Assembly (NCBI RefSeq): GCF_002939475.1
Contig: NZ_PKFQ01000001.1
Location: 2,725,001-2,789,000, forward strand
Direction of reading: 5' to 3'
DNA: 64,000 nucleotides
DNA from: Streptomyces cinnamoneus
Lineage (GTDB): Bacteria > Actinomycetota > Actinomycetes > Streptomycetales > Streptomycetaceae
The first letter of the stretch is position 1; each line of letters starts with the position of its first letter. The translations under genes were made by a program, and so were the position numbers. Below, piece after piece: positions 12,457 through 21,364 of the stretch. Below the pieces are notes generated by a model that saw only the letters and a program-made list of their open reading frames with translations, ran no database searches and was not told the DNA's origin.

Positions 12457-15400
12457 TGCTGCTCGCTCCCGTCACGGGGGGACTGCGGGCCACCGGCGCC
12501 GTGGCCGCCGTAGCCCGGGTCGTGGGGCTGCCGGTCCTGCCCCGGGTGCTGCTGCCCCCCGTAGCCGTACGGGTCGTACGCGCCGCTGGCGTAGGGGTCG
12601 GCGGGGTACTGGCCGCCCTGGTACTGCTGCTGGTACGGGTCGGCGTAGCCCGTGCCGTGGGCGTCGTCCTGGTACGGCTGCTGCTGCCCGTAGCCCTGGT
12701 GGGTCTGCTCCCACTCGGCGTACTGCTGCTGGTGCGGCACGGCGGCGTAGGGATCCGCGTCGGGGACGGCGGGCTGCTCGTACGGGGCTTCGTACGGTTC
12801 CTCGTACGGGTCGACGAGGGGCACCGCGACGGGGGCGGCCTGCTCGGGCACCGCGGCCCGCTCCGGGGCGCCGGCCTCGGCGGCCGCGCGGAGCCTGCGG
12901 GCCCGGCGGCCCTCCCCCGCCGGGCCGGGCTGCGCCGGCACGGCCGCCGGGGACGCGCCCTCGGCCTCCGGGAGGTCGTCGTCGACCTGACGGCGGCGGC
13001 CCGGCAGGGCGAGCACCACCAGGACGACGGCCAGCAGCCCCTGCGTCCACAGCCACACCGCGCGGCCGGTCGGCGTCTCGTAGGTCAGCGCCAGCCGGCC
13101 GCCACCTGCGGGCAGCTCGAAGCCCTGCGCCCAGCCGTCGACCGTCACGCGCTTGAGCGCCCGGCCGTCGAGCGTGGCCCGCCAGCCGGGGGCGGCCTTG
13201 TCGGCGAGCCGCAGCACCCGGCCCGCGGGGCCGGCCGGCAGGGCGGTGTGCGCCTCGACCGGGCCGGCGGCGACGGGCACCGGCGTGCCCTGCCGCTGCG
13301 CGCCGGGGACGATCGTGACGCGGGCGACCTGACGGTCGACCCGCCACAGGGCGCTGCGGTCCTCCTGGCTGAGCCGGGTCAGGCCCGGGGTGGTGTCCAG
13401 CACGTGGGCAGTCCGCCGGGGGGCGCTGTCGCGCACGAGGACGTAGCCGACGGCGTAGTCGCCGAGGCGGCCCGCCTGGTCGGCGCCCGAGCCGGCCACC
13501 AGGTTGGCCACCACGGAGTCGAGCCGCTCGTCCCGCCCGGCGGCCACGGTGGGCTCGGCGTCGCCCAGGCGGGCGCCCGAACCGCGGACCAGCGTGTAGG
13601 TGACCCGGTCGGCGTCCCCGCCGAGGACGAGGGTGCGGGCCTGGTCGCGGGTGCCGGCCTCCTCGGCGACGAACGCAGGCACCTGGACGGGGTCGCGCCG
13701 CTCCAGCGGCCCGTCCGCGCCGGCCACCATCCAGATGGCGGCCGCGGCCAGCGGGGCGGCACCGGCGGCGAGGGCGATCAGGCCCGCGACGGGCTGCCGC
13801 CAGCCGAAGCTGCGTGCCGCGACCCGCTCGCGCGCACCCTCGGCGCCCACCGCGGCCGCCGCGACGAGGGCCAGGGCGTAGACGAGGGTGGCGGGCCCGG
13901 CCCAGGCCGGGCCGTTGGTGAGCACCGCGCAGAGCAGGCCCGCGAGGGCCACGGCCCACGCGACGCGGACCGGGAAGCGCCGGTCCTCGCGCAGCAGGGC
14001 GGCCAGCGCGGCCAGGACGACGCCGGTCAGCAGCAGGGCGCCGAAGGTCTTGGGGCCGGCCGGGTCGCCCGTCAGTAGTTGCAGCGGGGAAGCGGTCCCG
14101 TGTCCGGTGTCCAGCCCGGCCTCGGTGAGGAAGCGGCGCGGCTCGGTGAACAGCGCGAGCGACCAGGGGGCCAGGACGAGCAGGGGCGTGCCGGCCACGG
14201 CGAGCAGCCGCGGGCCGTGCACCGCGAGCCGGCCGGCGCCGCCGCGCACGCAGTGCAGGACGAGCGCCCCGACGCCCAGCAGCACGGCGAGCGGCCACAC
14301 GACGGGCGTGAAGGCGGTGGCGACGGTCAGCAGCAGGGCGTACGTCCAGCAGGCGCGCCACGAGGGGCGCCCGTCGGGGGCGCGGAGGCCCCCGGCCGCG
14401 ACGGCGGCACGCGCCATGAGCGGCAGCAGGACGGCGAGCACCGCGGTGCCCAGCCTGCCGGTGGCCAGGGCTCCGGTGACGGCCGGGAGGAAGGCGTACG
14501 CGACGCTCGCCCAGGCCCTCAGCAGCCGGGAGGACACCAGCGGGCGGGACGCGAAGTAGGCGGTGAGGCCCGCCAGGGGCACCGAGCAGACCAGCAGCAC
14601 GGTGAGCGCGAGGCCGGTGGAGCCCAGGAGGAGCGTGGCCAGGCCCGCGAGCACCGCCAGGTACGGGGGCGCCCCCGCAGTGGTGCCCACGCCCACCGGG
14701 TGCCAGCCGTCCGTATAGGCGGCCCACAGGGCGGAGACGTGGTCGGGCGCGGGCAGCAGGGCGCCGCCGGCGAGGGCGCCGCCGCCGATGAGGCCGCGGC
14801 AGGCGACGGCGGAGACGAGCAGGAGCAGCGCGAAGAGCACGGGCGCGGGCTTGCGTGCGACGCGCCTGAGCCGGGCGAACTGTTCGACGTGCAGGTAGTC
14901 GGCGTCGTCCCCGCCGGGGCCGGACTCCACCGCGCCGTGGCGCCCGGCGGAGGAGAGCGCGTCGTCTCCGCGGCCGCCGAAGTTGCCCGCGAGCTGTTCG
15001 ACGGTGGCGCGCAGGGTCGCGCCGGGGGGCGGGAAGAGCGGTCTCAGTTCGGCGGGGGTGACGGAGGGCTCGCCTCGCCGTTTGCGCGCCGCGCGGATGC
15101 GCCCGGGGCGCAGCAGCACGCCGGCGAAACCCGCGAGTTCGTCGAGGGCCTGCCCGGGGGCCTTGCCGACGAGGTAGCCGAGGGTGCGCAGCAGGGTGCC
15201 GAGGACGAGCCGCAGCATGACGTAGGGCAGGAGGGGGCCGCGGGTGTTGGCCAGCAGGGCGTAGACGGCGCCGGCCTTGTCGACGCGGTGCGGATTGACC
15301 GTGTGACGGCCGGCGCAGTCGACGGGACGGCGCTCGCGGGCGGCGGCCTCGGCGTGCCGCACGACGGCGTCCGGGGCGACGAGCACGCGGTGGCCGGCGG

Positions 15401-16178
15401 CGTGGGCGCGCCAGCAGAAGTCGACGTCGTCGCGCATGAGCGGCAGACGGGGGTCGAAGCCGCCGAGCCGTTCCCACACGTCGCGGCGGACGAGCATGCC
15501 CGCGGTGGACACGGAGAGCACGGGACGCACCTGGTCGTGCTGGCCCTGGTCCTGCTCGCGGCGCTCCAGGCCGGTCCAGCGGCGGCCGCTGCGGGCGATG
15601 GACACGCCGACTTCGAGCAGCTGTCTGCGGTCGTACCAGCTGCGGAGCTTGGGCCCGATGACGGCGGCCTCCTGGCCCGCGGCGATCTCCGCCTCGGCCA
15701 CGCGCAGGAGCTCGTGCAAGGCGCCGGGCTCGGGGGCGCAGTCGTCGTGCAGGAGCCACAGCCACTGCACGGGTTCGAGGTCGCCGCGGTCCGGGCCGTA
15801 GGAGTCGTCCTCGTTCCAGCCGCGGCTGACCGGGTCCCAGCCGCTGGAGCGGTTGAGGTAGGGCAGCTCCTCGGCGCCCAGCACGGGGGCGCCGCGGACG
15901 GCCTCGTCCACGGCCGTGCCGAAGCCGGCGCGGCGGGCGAGGTGGAGGACGCGGTCGGCGCCGAGGGCGTCGGCGAGGAGCCGCCGGGAGTCGTCGGCGC
16001 TGCCGGTGTCGGCGGCGACGGCGTACTGCACGGGTCGCTCCTGGCCGAGCAGTCCGGTCAGGGCGTCGGGCAGCCAGCGGGCGCCGTCGTGGGCGACGAC
16101 CACGGCGGTGACGACGTGCCGGGGGAACGCGGGCGGGAGGGCGGGGTCGAGCAACGCGGGGATGGTGGGGTCGAACAT
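12453..16178 (-). CDS. Large membrane glycosyltransferase (GT2 domain plus polytopic membrane region)
   Basis: 1241 residues. The N terminus (about 1-330) is a GT-A family 2 fold with VVTAVVVAHDGARWLPDAL, an acidic metal site LHDDCAPEPG and the acceptor-side MRDDVDFCWRAHAAGH. The middle (about 430-1060) has many hydrophobic helices and extracellular loops, as in actinobacterial polyprenyl-sugar-dependent transferases. The tail after about residue 1110 is a cytoplasmic Gln/Tyr/Pro/Gly-rich low-complexity region. It probably adds sugars to an envelope polymer, acceptor unknown. ATG 16178 starts the fold; upstream residues look non-coding. Coupled to the DUF5719 gene by a 4-nt overlap. Confidence 0.88.
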   Translation of the reverse strand: MFDPTIPALLDPALPPAFPRHVVTAVVVAHDGARWLPDALTGLLGQERPVQYAVAADTGSADDSRRLLADALGADRVLHLARRAGFGTAVDEAVRGAPVLGAEELPYLNRSSGWDPVSRGWNEDDSYGPDRGDLEPVQWLWLLHDDCAPEPGALHELLRVAEAEIAAGQEAAVIGPKLRSWYDRRQLLEVGVSIARSGRRWTGLERREQDQGQHDQVRPVLSVSTAGMLVRRDVWERLGGFDPRLPLMRDDVDFCWRAHAAGHRVLVAPDAVVRHAEAAARERRPVDCAGRHTVNPHRVDKAGAVYALLANTRGPLLPYVMLRLVLGTLLRTLGYLVGKAPGQALDELAGFAGVLLRPGRIRAARKRRGEPSVTPAELRPLFPPPGATLRATVEQLAGNFGGRGDDALSSAGRHGAVESGPGGDDADYLHVEQFARLRRVARKPAPVLFALLLLVSAVACRGLIGGGALAGGALLPAPDHVSALWAAYTDGWHPVGVGTTAGAPPYLAVLAGLATLLLGSTGLALTVLLVCSVPLAGLTAYFASRPLVSSRLLRAWASVAYAFLPAVTGALATGRLGTAVLAVLLPLMARAAVAAGGLRAPDGRPSWRACWTYALLLTVATAFTPVVWPLAVLLGVGALVLHCVRGGAGRLAVHGPRLLAVAGTPLLVLAPWSLALFTEPRRFLTEAGLDTGHGTASPLQLLTGDPAGPKTFGALLLTGVVLAALAALLREDRRFPVRVAWAVALAGLLCAVLTNGPAWAGPATLVYALALVAAAAVGAEGARERVAARSFGWRQPVAGLIALAAGAAPLAAAAIWMVAGADGPLERRDPVQVPAFVAEEAGTRDQARTLVLGGDADRVTYTLVRGSGARLGDAEPTVAAGRDERLDSVVANLVAGSGADQAGRLGDYAVGYVLVRDSAPRRTAHVLDTTPGLTRLSQEDRSALWRVDRQVARVTIVPGAQRQGTPVPVAAGPVEAHTALPAGPAGRVLRLADKAAPGWRATLDGRALKRVTVDGWAQGFELPAGGGRLALTYETPTGRAVWLWTQGLLAVVLVVLALPGRRRQVDDDLPEAEGASPAAVPAQPGPAGEGRRARRLRAAAEAGAPERAAVPEQAAPVAVPLVDPYEEPYEAPYEQPAVPDADPYAAVPHQQQYAEWEQTHQGYGQQQPYQDDAHGTGYADPYQQQYQGGQYPADPYASGAYDPYGYGGQQHPGQDRQPHDPGYGGHGAGGPQSPRDGSEQQ

Positions 16179-16457
16179 GGCAGGTGCGGGCCCCGGTTCA
16201 GTGGAGACGCAGGTGGACGTGTGACCGCCCCGGGTGGGCAGCGGGCCCCGGGAGGGCGCCGGTACGTCCCGGACGGGCACCCACACTAGTGGCTGTGAAC
16301 ACGACGGTCCGCCGCTCGCTTGCGGGGCGCGAGAGGCGGACCGTGCGGTATGAAGCGTGCTGCGGGGGTGGGGGGAGCGGGCAGTCCCTCAGTCCCCTTG
16401 GATGGCCCTGGACCAGACATGTCGTCAGGTCGTGACGTCGGTGCCGGACCGCTGCCG

Positions 16458-16721
16458 TCAGACCGCGGCCTTCTTGAGGCGGCGGCGCTCGCGTTCGGAC
16501 AAACCGCCCCAGATCCCAAAGCGTTCGTCGTTGGCAAGGGCATATTCCAGGCACTCAGATCGGACTTCACAGGCGAGGCAGACTTTCTTCGCCTCACGTG
16601 TGGATCCACCCTTTTCGGGGAAGAAGGACTCGGGGTCGGTCTGAGCGCACAACGCACGCTCCTGCCAGCCGAGCTCCTCGTCCGCCTCCTCGACCAGCAG
16701 TTGCTGGAACAGCTCGGTCAT
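16458..16721 (-). CDS. whiB: WhiB developmental transcription factor
   Basis: 87-residue iron-sulfur regulator needed for sporulation septation in Streptomyces, where WhiB acts together with WhiA. Four cysteines bind the 4Fe-4S cluster (ALCAQ at residue 25, then VCLACEVRSEC). FGIWGGLSERERRRLKKAAV is the G(V/I)WGG turn and the basic DNA-binding tail. Sequence, length and location between the giant glycosyltransferase and the cysteine dioxygenase/cofD genes agree with whiB rather than with another Wbl paralogue. Confidence 0.93.
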   Translation of the reverse strand: MTELFQQLLVEEADEELGWQERALCAQTDPESFFPEKGGSTREAKKVCLACEVRSECLEYALANDERFGIWGGLSERERRRLKKAAV

Positions 16722-17132
16722 GTGCGCCCCTCGTCTGTCATCGCGTCCCCGTGTGCTGCCGCATCAGGTGCGGCAGAACGACACGAGTGAAATTACAAGT
16801 GCGCCGATCCGGGCCAGTCAAGCCGGGATCTGCTATCGGGCCCCTTATTCACTCTGCGGAACCAAGATCGAGCGGAAAGTTGCCAAACCACTACAAGAGT
16901 GGACACATCTCTCACTCGCCACAAGCGCCCCATCCTTCCCACACGGAAGGACGTCCAGCGGGCGCCCTCGCGGGCCTCTCGGAAGAGAAAGACGCCGCCG
17001 GTGACGATCACGTTGCACCGAATCATGACGACTTCGGACGGTGCGGCGATGTCCGCACACCCCGTTGCGCAAACCTTTCGCTCCGGTCAGTAACCGGACG
17101 AGTGAAAGATTGCCACCAAAACGGACATCCGG
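16722..17132 (-). promoter_or_regulatory. Long non-coding upstream region of whiB
   Basis: About 410 bp without a convincing gene and with visibly lower GC than the surroundings. On the whiB side, 8-bp arms (CTGCCGCA/TGCGGCAG, 16756-16776) would form a hairpin about 40 nt before the start codon. In S. coelicolor whiB is known to have more than one promoter including a development-dependent one; I could not place them from sequence alone. Confidence 0.45.
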
Positions 17133-17162
17133 TTGACACGACCGCGGTGCAGCCGGTCTCCT
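17133..17162 (+). promoter_or_regulatory. Candidate promoter for the cysteine leader ORF
   Basis: A consensus TTGACA at 17133-17138 lies 37 to 32 nt before the A of the leader-ORF ATG at 17170. An 18-nt spacer then gives only a weak -10 (TCTCCT, 17157-17162). The spacing fits a transcript starting at or very near that ATG, meaning leaderless translation. The -10 is poor, so this is inference. Confidence 0.4.
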
Positions 17163-17169
17163 AGTGCGC

Positions 17170-17268
17170 ATGCCAGCGACCTCCCGCCCTCTGGGGAACC
17201 TCAGCCTGACCCGCGCTTTCGGGTCCCGCTGTGCTGTTCAGGCGCGCTGTCGCTGTTCCAGCTGTTGA
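17170..17268 (+). CDS. Cysteine-rich 32-residue leader peptide upstream of cysteine dioxygenase
   Basis: Small ORF starting MPATSRPLGNLSLTRAFGSR and ending CAVQARCRCSSC followed by TGA. Four of the last twelve residues are Cys, and all four use TGT, the rarer Cys codon in Streptomyces. The ORF stops 177 nt before the cysteine dioxygenase start on the same strand. Cysteine-tract leader ORFs that sense cysteinyl-tRNA charging by ribosome stalling are known in mycobacteria ahead of sulfur genes. A matching role here is inferred from the sequence. No ribosome site is seen, so translation is probably leaderless. Confidence 0.65.
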   Translation: MPATSRPLGNLSLTRAFGSRCAVQARCRCSSC

Positions 17269-17319
17269 CGCGTATCCGCTCCAGCTGATCTCCCTGGGTG
17301 ACCCCGCTCCGCGGACGGC

Positions 17320-17352
17320 CCGGCCCTCTGGCCGGCTCGTGTGCGCCCGGCC
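17320..17352 (+). promoter_or_regulatory. Two mutually exclusive hairpins in the cysteine dioxygenase leader
   Basis: The segment GGCCGG at 17330-17335 can pair with CCGGCC upstream (17320-17325, 4-nt loop) or with CCGGCC downstream (17347-17352, 11-nt loop). Alternative pairing of a shared arm is the usual layout of an attenuator. The stems are only 6 bp and the DNA is very GC-rich, so chance is possible. Confidence 0.35.
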
Positions 17353-17445
17353 GCCCCGTGGTTCTCGCACCGCGCCTTCGCTCCCCCTCTTCGTCTTCCG
17401 CCCGTCGTGCGTCCCCGCATACCCCTGCCGAGGAACCCCACACCC

Positions 17446-17952
17446 ATGAACAGCGACGTCCAGATCGCCGGCGACCCGCTCGCCCTCCCCCACCTGATGC
17501 CGCCGCCCGCCGCCCACCCCGCCACGGTCGCCGAGTTCGCGGGCCTCGCCCGCACCCTCGCCGCCGACACCGCCGGCTGGGCCCCGCTCGTGCGGTACGA
17601 CGCCGTCAGCCGCTGGTACCACCGGCTGCGCACCGGCCCCGGCTACGAGGTCTGGCTGCTCAGCTGGGTGCCCGGCCAGAGCAGCGGGACGCACGACCAC
17701 GGCCCGTCCTCCGGCGTGCTCACCGTGCTGCGCGGGGAACTCACGGAGCACTCGGCGGGCTCGCGCCGGACGCTGCATGCCGGGGCCCAGCGGATCTTCG
17801 CGCCGGGATACGCGCACGACGTCGTGAACGACTCGCTCGAACCCGCCGTCAGCCTGCACGTCTACTTCCCCGGGCTCACCGAGATGCCCATGCACCGGGT
17901 CCAGCACCTCCGCCGCGCGGTGCACCCGGACGGCGCGGCGACTCTGCGCTAG
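17446..17952 (+). CDS. Cysteine dioxygenase family protein
   Basis: 168-residue cupin that oxidises cysteine to cysteine sulfinate using non-haem iron, lowering free cysteine. Cupin motif 1 is [21 protein letters not shown] (the THDH histidines and later Glu) and motif 2 is [10 protein letters not shown]. Both match bacterial cysteine dioxygenases, including the short actinobacterial type. The ATG start follows GAGGAA at about 10 nt. The cysteine-codon leader ORF upstream fits control by cysteine supply. The next gene, cofD, begins 47 bp downstream on the same strand but is functionally unrelated. Confidence 0.88.
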   Translation: MNSDVQIAGDPLALPHLMPPPAAHPATVAEFAGLARTLAADTAGWAPLVRYDAVSRWYHRLRTGPGYEVWLLSWVPGQSSGTHDHGPSSGVLTVLRGELTEHSAGSRRTLHAGAQRIFAPGYAHDVVNDSLEPAVSLHVYFPGLTEMPMHRVQHLRRAVHPDGAATLR

Positions 17953-17999
17953 GCGAACCGCTCTTCAGACGGGCGACGGGCTGCTGACAGACTGCAATC

Positions 18000-18968
18000 A
18001 TGCAGCGCATTGTGGTTCTGGCCGGCGGTATCGGCGGCGCCCGCTTCCTCCGCGGGCTCAAGGCAGCGGCTCCCGAGGCGGAGATCACCGTCATCGGGAA
18101 CACCGGCGACGACATCCATCTCTTCGGCCTCAAGGTCTGTCCCGACCTGGACACCGTGATGTACACCCTCGGCGGTGGCATCCACGAGGAGCAGGGCTGG
18201 GGCCGGGCCGGCGAGAGCTTCGCCGTGAAGGAGGAGCTGGCCGCGTACGGGGTGGGGCCCGAGTGGTTCGGGCTCGGCGACCGCGACTTCGCGACGCACA
18301 TCGTCCGTACGCAGATGCTCGGCGCGGGCTATCCGCTCAGCGCCGTCACCGAGGCGCTGTGCGCGCGGTGGCGGCCGGGCGTGCGGTTGCTGCCCATGAG
18401 CGACGACCGCGTCGAGACGCACGTCCTGATCGACGACCCCGAGGGCGGCGGCGCGCGCAAGGCCGTGCACTTCCAGGAGTACTGGGTCCGGATGCGCGCC
18501 GCGGTGCCCGCGCACGCGATCGTGCCCGTCGGGGCCGAGCAGGCGAAGCCCGCTCCCGGAGTGCTGGAGGCCGTCGCAGCGGCGGACGTCGTGCTCTTCC
18601 CGCCGTCCAACCCCGTGGTGAGCGTCGGCACGATCCTCGGGGTGCCCGGCGTCCGCGAGGCCGTCGCGAACGCGGCCGCCCCGGTCGTCGGGCTCTCCCC
18701 CATCGTCGGGGGCGCCCCCGTGCGGGGCATGGCCGACAAGGTGCTCGCCGCAGTCGGCGTCGAGTCGACGGCGGCCGCCGTCGCGCGGCACTACGGGGCC
18801 GGGTTGCTGGACGGCTGGCTCGTCGACTCCGTGGACTCCGAGGCGGTGGCCGAGGTCGAGACGGCCGGGATCCGATGCCGGGCGGTGCCGCTGATGATGA
18901 CCGACGTCGAGGCGACGGCGGAGATGGCCCGCCAGGCGCTGGCCCTCGCCGAGGAGGTGCGCGGGTGA
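18000..18968 (+). CDS. cofD: 2-phospho-L-lactate transferase (coenzyme F420 biosynthesis)
   Basis: Cytoplasmic enzyme that joins the activated phospho-three-carbon unit to the deazaflavin Fo, giving (dehydro)F420-0. At 322 residues it has the family length. Visible motifs: the N-terminal [16 protein letters not shown], the [19 protein letters not shown] substrate loop, and [14 protein letters not shown]. Its stop codon overlaps the GTG of fbiB (GTGA), so the two are translationally coupled and act in sequence. The mycobacterial orthologue is called FbiA. Confidence 0.96.
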   Translation: MQRIVVLAGGIGGARFLRGLKAAAPEAEITVIGNTGDDIHLFGLKVCPDLDTVMYTLGGGIHEEQGWGRAGESFAVKEELAAYGVGPEWFGLGDRDFATHIVRTQMLGAGYPLSAVTEALCARWRPGVRLLPMSDDRVETHVLIDDPEGGGARKAVHFQEYWVRMRAAVPAHAIVPVGAEQAKPAPGVLEAVAAADVVLFPPSNPVVSVGTILGVPGVREAVANAAAPVVGLSPIVGGAPVRGMADKVLAAVGVESTAAAVARHYGAGLLDGWLVDSVDSEAVAEVETAGIRCRAVPLMMTDVEATAEMARQALALAEEVRG

Positions 18969-20281
18969 GCGCCCTGCCCTCCTACCGCGTCTGGGCGGTG
19001 CCCGGCATCCCCGAGGTGCGGCCCGGGGACGACCTGGTCAAGCTGATCGCCGTCGCCGCCACGGCCGACGGCCTGCCCGGGCTGACCGACGGGGACGTCC
19101 TCGTCGTCACCTCGAAGATCGTCAGCAAGGCGGAGGGGCGCGTCGTCGCCGCCACCGACCGCGAGGCCGCCATCGACGACGAGACCGTGCGGCTGGTGGC
19201 CCGCCGCGGCGCCCTGCGCGTCGTCGAGAACCGGCTGGGACTCGTCATGGCCGCGGCCGGGGTCGACGCGTCGAACACGGCCGCGGGCACGGTGCTGCTG
19301 CTGCCCGAGGACCCGGACGCCTCGGCCCGGCGGATCCGGGACGGGCTGCGCGAGGCCCTCGGCGTGGACGTGGGCGTCGTCGTCACCGACACGGCCGGGC
19401 GGCCGTGGCGCAAGGGCGTGACCGACTTCGCCATCGGCGCGGCCGGCGTGCAGGTGGCCAACGACCTGCGCGGGGACGTGGACGCCCACGGCAACCCGCT
19501 GGTCGCCACCGTGGTGGCCACCGTCGACGAGCTGGCCGCCGCCGGCGACCTGGTCAAGGGCAAGGCCGGCGCGCTGCCGGTGGCCGTGGTGCGCGGCCTG
19601 CCGCACGTCGTGGGCTCCACGGACGAGGGGGCGCGGTGGCTGGTGCGCCCCGCCGAGGACGACATGTTCCGGCTGGGCACGTCGGAGGCCGTGCGGGAAG
19701 CGGTCGCCATCCGGCGGACGGTGCGGGAGTTCACGGACGACCCGGTCGACCCGGGCGCGGTGCGGCGGGCCGTGGCCGCCGCGGTGACGGCGCCGGCACC
19801 GCACCACACGACGCCGTGGCGGTTCGTGCTGCTGGAGTCCGAGGCCGCCCGGACGGAGCTGCTCGACGCCATGCGCGACGCGTGGGTCGCGGACCTGCGG
19901 GCGGACGGACGCTCGGAGGAGAGCGTCGCCAAGCGCGTACGGCGCGGGGACCTGCTGCGCAAGGCGCCGTACCTGGTGGTGCCGTGCCTGGTGACGGATG
20001 GTTCGCACGACTATCCGGACGCGCGGCGGTCGGCGGCGGAGCGGGAGATGTTCGTGGTGTCGGCCGGCGCGGCCGTGCAGAACTTCCTCGTGGCGCTGGC
20101 GGGCGAGCGGCTGGGGTCGGCGTGGGTGTCGTCGACGATGTTCTGCCGGAACGTGGTGCGGCGCGTGCTGGACCTGCCGGAGGGATGGGACCCGATGGGT
20201 GCGGTCGCGGTGGGGCGGCCGGCCGCCGCGCCGGCGGCCCGGGCCCCTCGGTCCGCTGACGCGTTCGTCGTGGTGCGGTAG
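18965..20281 (+). CDS. fbiB: Coenzyme F420:L-glutamate ligase, bifunctional FbiB
   Basis: 438 residues. The N-terminal domain (about 1-245) is a CofE-type ligase adding glutamates to F420-0 ([35 protein letters not shown]-type metal site region). The C-terminal domain (about 250-430) is an FMN-binding nitroreductase fold ([32 protein letters not shown]). This fusion is typical of actinobacterial FbiB, in which the C domain supports dehydro-F420 reduction and tail extension. GTG start chosen for the 4-nt overlap with cofD. Confidence 0.95.
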   Translation: MSALPSYRVWAVPGIPEVRPGDDLVKLIAVAATADGLPGLTDGDVLVVTSKIVSKAEGRVVAATDREAAIDDETVRLVARRGALRVVENRLGLVMAAAGVDASNTAAGTVLLLPEDPDASARRIRDGLREALGVDVGVVVTDTAGRPWRKGVTDFAIGAAGVQVANDLRGDVDAHGNPLVATVVATVDELAAAGDLVKGKAGALPVAVVRGLPHVVGSTDEGARWLVRPAEDDMFRLGTSEAVREAVAIRRTVREFTDDPVDPGAVRRAVAAAVTAPAPHHTTPWRFVLLESEAARTELLDAMRDAWVADLRADGRSEESVAKRVRRGDLLRKAPYLVVPCLVTDGSHDYPDARRSAAEREMFVVSAGAAVQNFLVALAGERLGSAWVSSTMFCRNVVRRVLDLPEGWDPMGAVAVGRPAAAPAARAPRSADAFVVVR

Positions 20282-20351
20282 CCCTTGGGGCGGGGCGCGG
20301 TCCCTCGCGGGGCGGGTGCAATGCCTCGCGGGGCGGGGCCTTCCGGGGGCT

Positions 20352-20410
20352 GCGCTCTTTGCGGCTACTGGTTCCCGTGTGCTCGTGCCCCGCACTCCCG
20401 CAAAGAGCGC
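20352..20410. terminator. Long-loop inverted repeat between fbiB and the DNA glycosylase gene
   Basis: Perfect 13-bp arms, GCGCTCTTTGCGG at 20352-20364 and its complement at 20398-20410, with a 33-nt loop, lying between two convergent genes. A bidirectional terminator is the simplest reading. The long loop and the preceding short GC-rich direct repeats (near 20297 and 20323) are unusual. Confidence 0.45.
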
Positions 20411-20442
20411 TCTACGCCCTCTGCCAGGCCCCGGCCGTCCTT

Positions 20443-21345
20443 TCAGATGCGGCTGAAGTCCCTCACGGAGAAGCGGGGCGCACGGCGGGGTGGTACCACT
20501 CCGCTCAGGAGGATCAGGCGGCACGCCCGGTGGCGTTGGCCTTCGTACGGGGTCAGCAGGTCGAGCATCGCCTCGTCGTCCGTGCCGCGCGCGCCGGTGA
20601 GGGCGTAGCCCACGATCTTGGGCAGGTGGAGGTCCCCCACCGTCACCGCGTCCGGTGCGCCGTTGCTGCGCTGGAGCGTCTCCGCCGCCGTCCAGGGGCC
20701 GATCCCCGGGATCAGCTGGAGGCGGGCCGAAGCCTCGGTGTCGGCCATGCCCGCGGCCTCCTCCAGACGGGACGCCACCCGTGCCGCCCTGAGGATCGTC
20801 GCCGAGCGCTTGCTGTCGACGCCCGCCGTGTGCCAGTCCCAGGAGGGGATCAGGGCCCAGGCGCGCGGGTCCGGCATCACGCGCATGCGCGGCCCGGGGC
20901 CCGGCGCCGGTTCGCCGTGGCGTTGCAGGAGCAGCCGCCAGGCGCGGTACGCCTCGTCGCTGGTCACCTTCTGTTCGAGGATCGACGGGATCAGCGACTC
21001 CAGGACCAGGCCCGTGCGGGCCAGTCTGAGGCCGGGGTTGCGGCGGTGCGTCTCGTGGAGGAGGCGGTGGCGGGGGGTGAAGGCCGCCGGGTCGTCGGTC
21101 GCTCCCAGGAGGGCCGGGAGGGTTTCCAGGAGCCAGTCGGCTCCCGGTCCCCATGCCTCCGCGTGGACCTCGCCGTCGGCCGCTGAGACGCGGAGCGTCC
21201 CCGGGCCCTGCGGCGTGCGGCTGGCCCGCCATACCGCGCCGTCCGGGGTCACCCGGTACGCGGGGTCGCCGGGGCCGCGCGCCAGGACGCCCAGAGTGCG
21301 TCCCAGGTCGTAGGGGCCCGGCGGGGCCCACGTTCGGATGGCCAT
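20443..21345 (-). CDS. DNA-3-methyladenine glycosylase 2 family protein (HhH-GPD)
   Basis: 300-residue base-excision repair glycosylase that removes alkylated bases. The helix-hairpin-helix is LQLIPGIGPWTAAETL, and the catalytic Asp lies in AVTVGDLHLPKIVGYAL. SILEQKVTSDEAYRAWRLL matches the AlkA-type central helix. The N-terminal 110 residues resemble the AlkA N domain. The ATG start (MAIRTWAPPGPYDLG) is conserved in type. Downstream gene convergent with fbiB. Confidence 0.92.
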   Translation of the reverse strand: MAIRTWAPPGPYDLGRTLGVLARGPGDPAYRVTPDGAVWRASRTPQGPGTLRVSAADGEVHAEAWGPGADWLLETLPALLGATDDPAAFTPRHRLLHETHRRNPGLRLARTGLVLESLIPSILEQKVTSDEAYRAWRLLLQRHGEPAPGPGPRMRVMPDPRAWALIPSWDWHTAGVDSKRSATILRAARVASRLEEAAGMADTEASARLQLIPGIGPWTAAETLQRSNGAPDAVTVGDLHLPKIVGYALTGARGTDDEAMLDLLTPYEGQRHRACRLILLSGVVPPRRAPRFSVRDFSRI

Positions 21346-21364
21346 CCGACCAGGGTATGCGGCC

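Noticed and set aside
16722..17132. A small RNA gene upstream of whiB
   Set aside because: Low GC and a hairpin are seen, but there is no promoter-terminator pair to define an RNA.
20297..20340. Short GC-rich direct repeats as a CRISPR or IS remnant
   Set aside because: Only two imperfect copies of about 14 bp, no spacers, no transposase.
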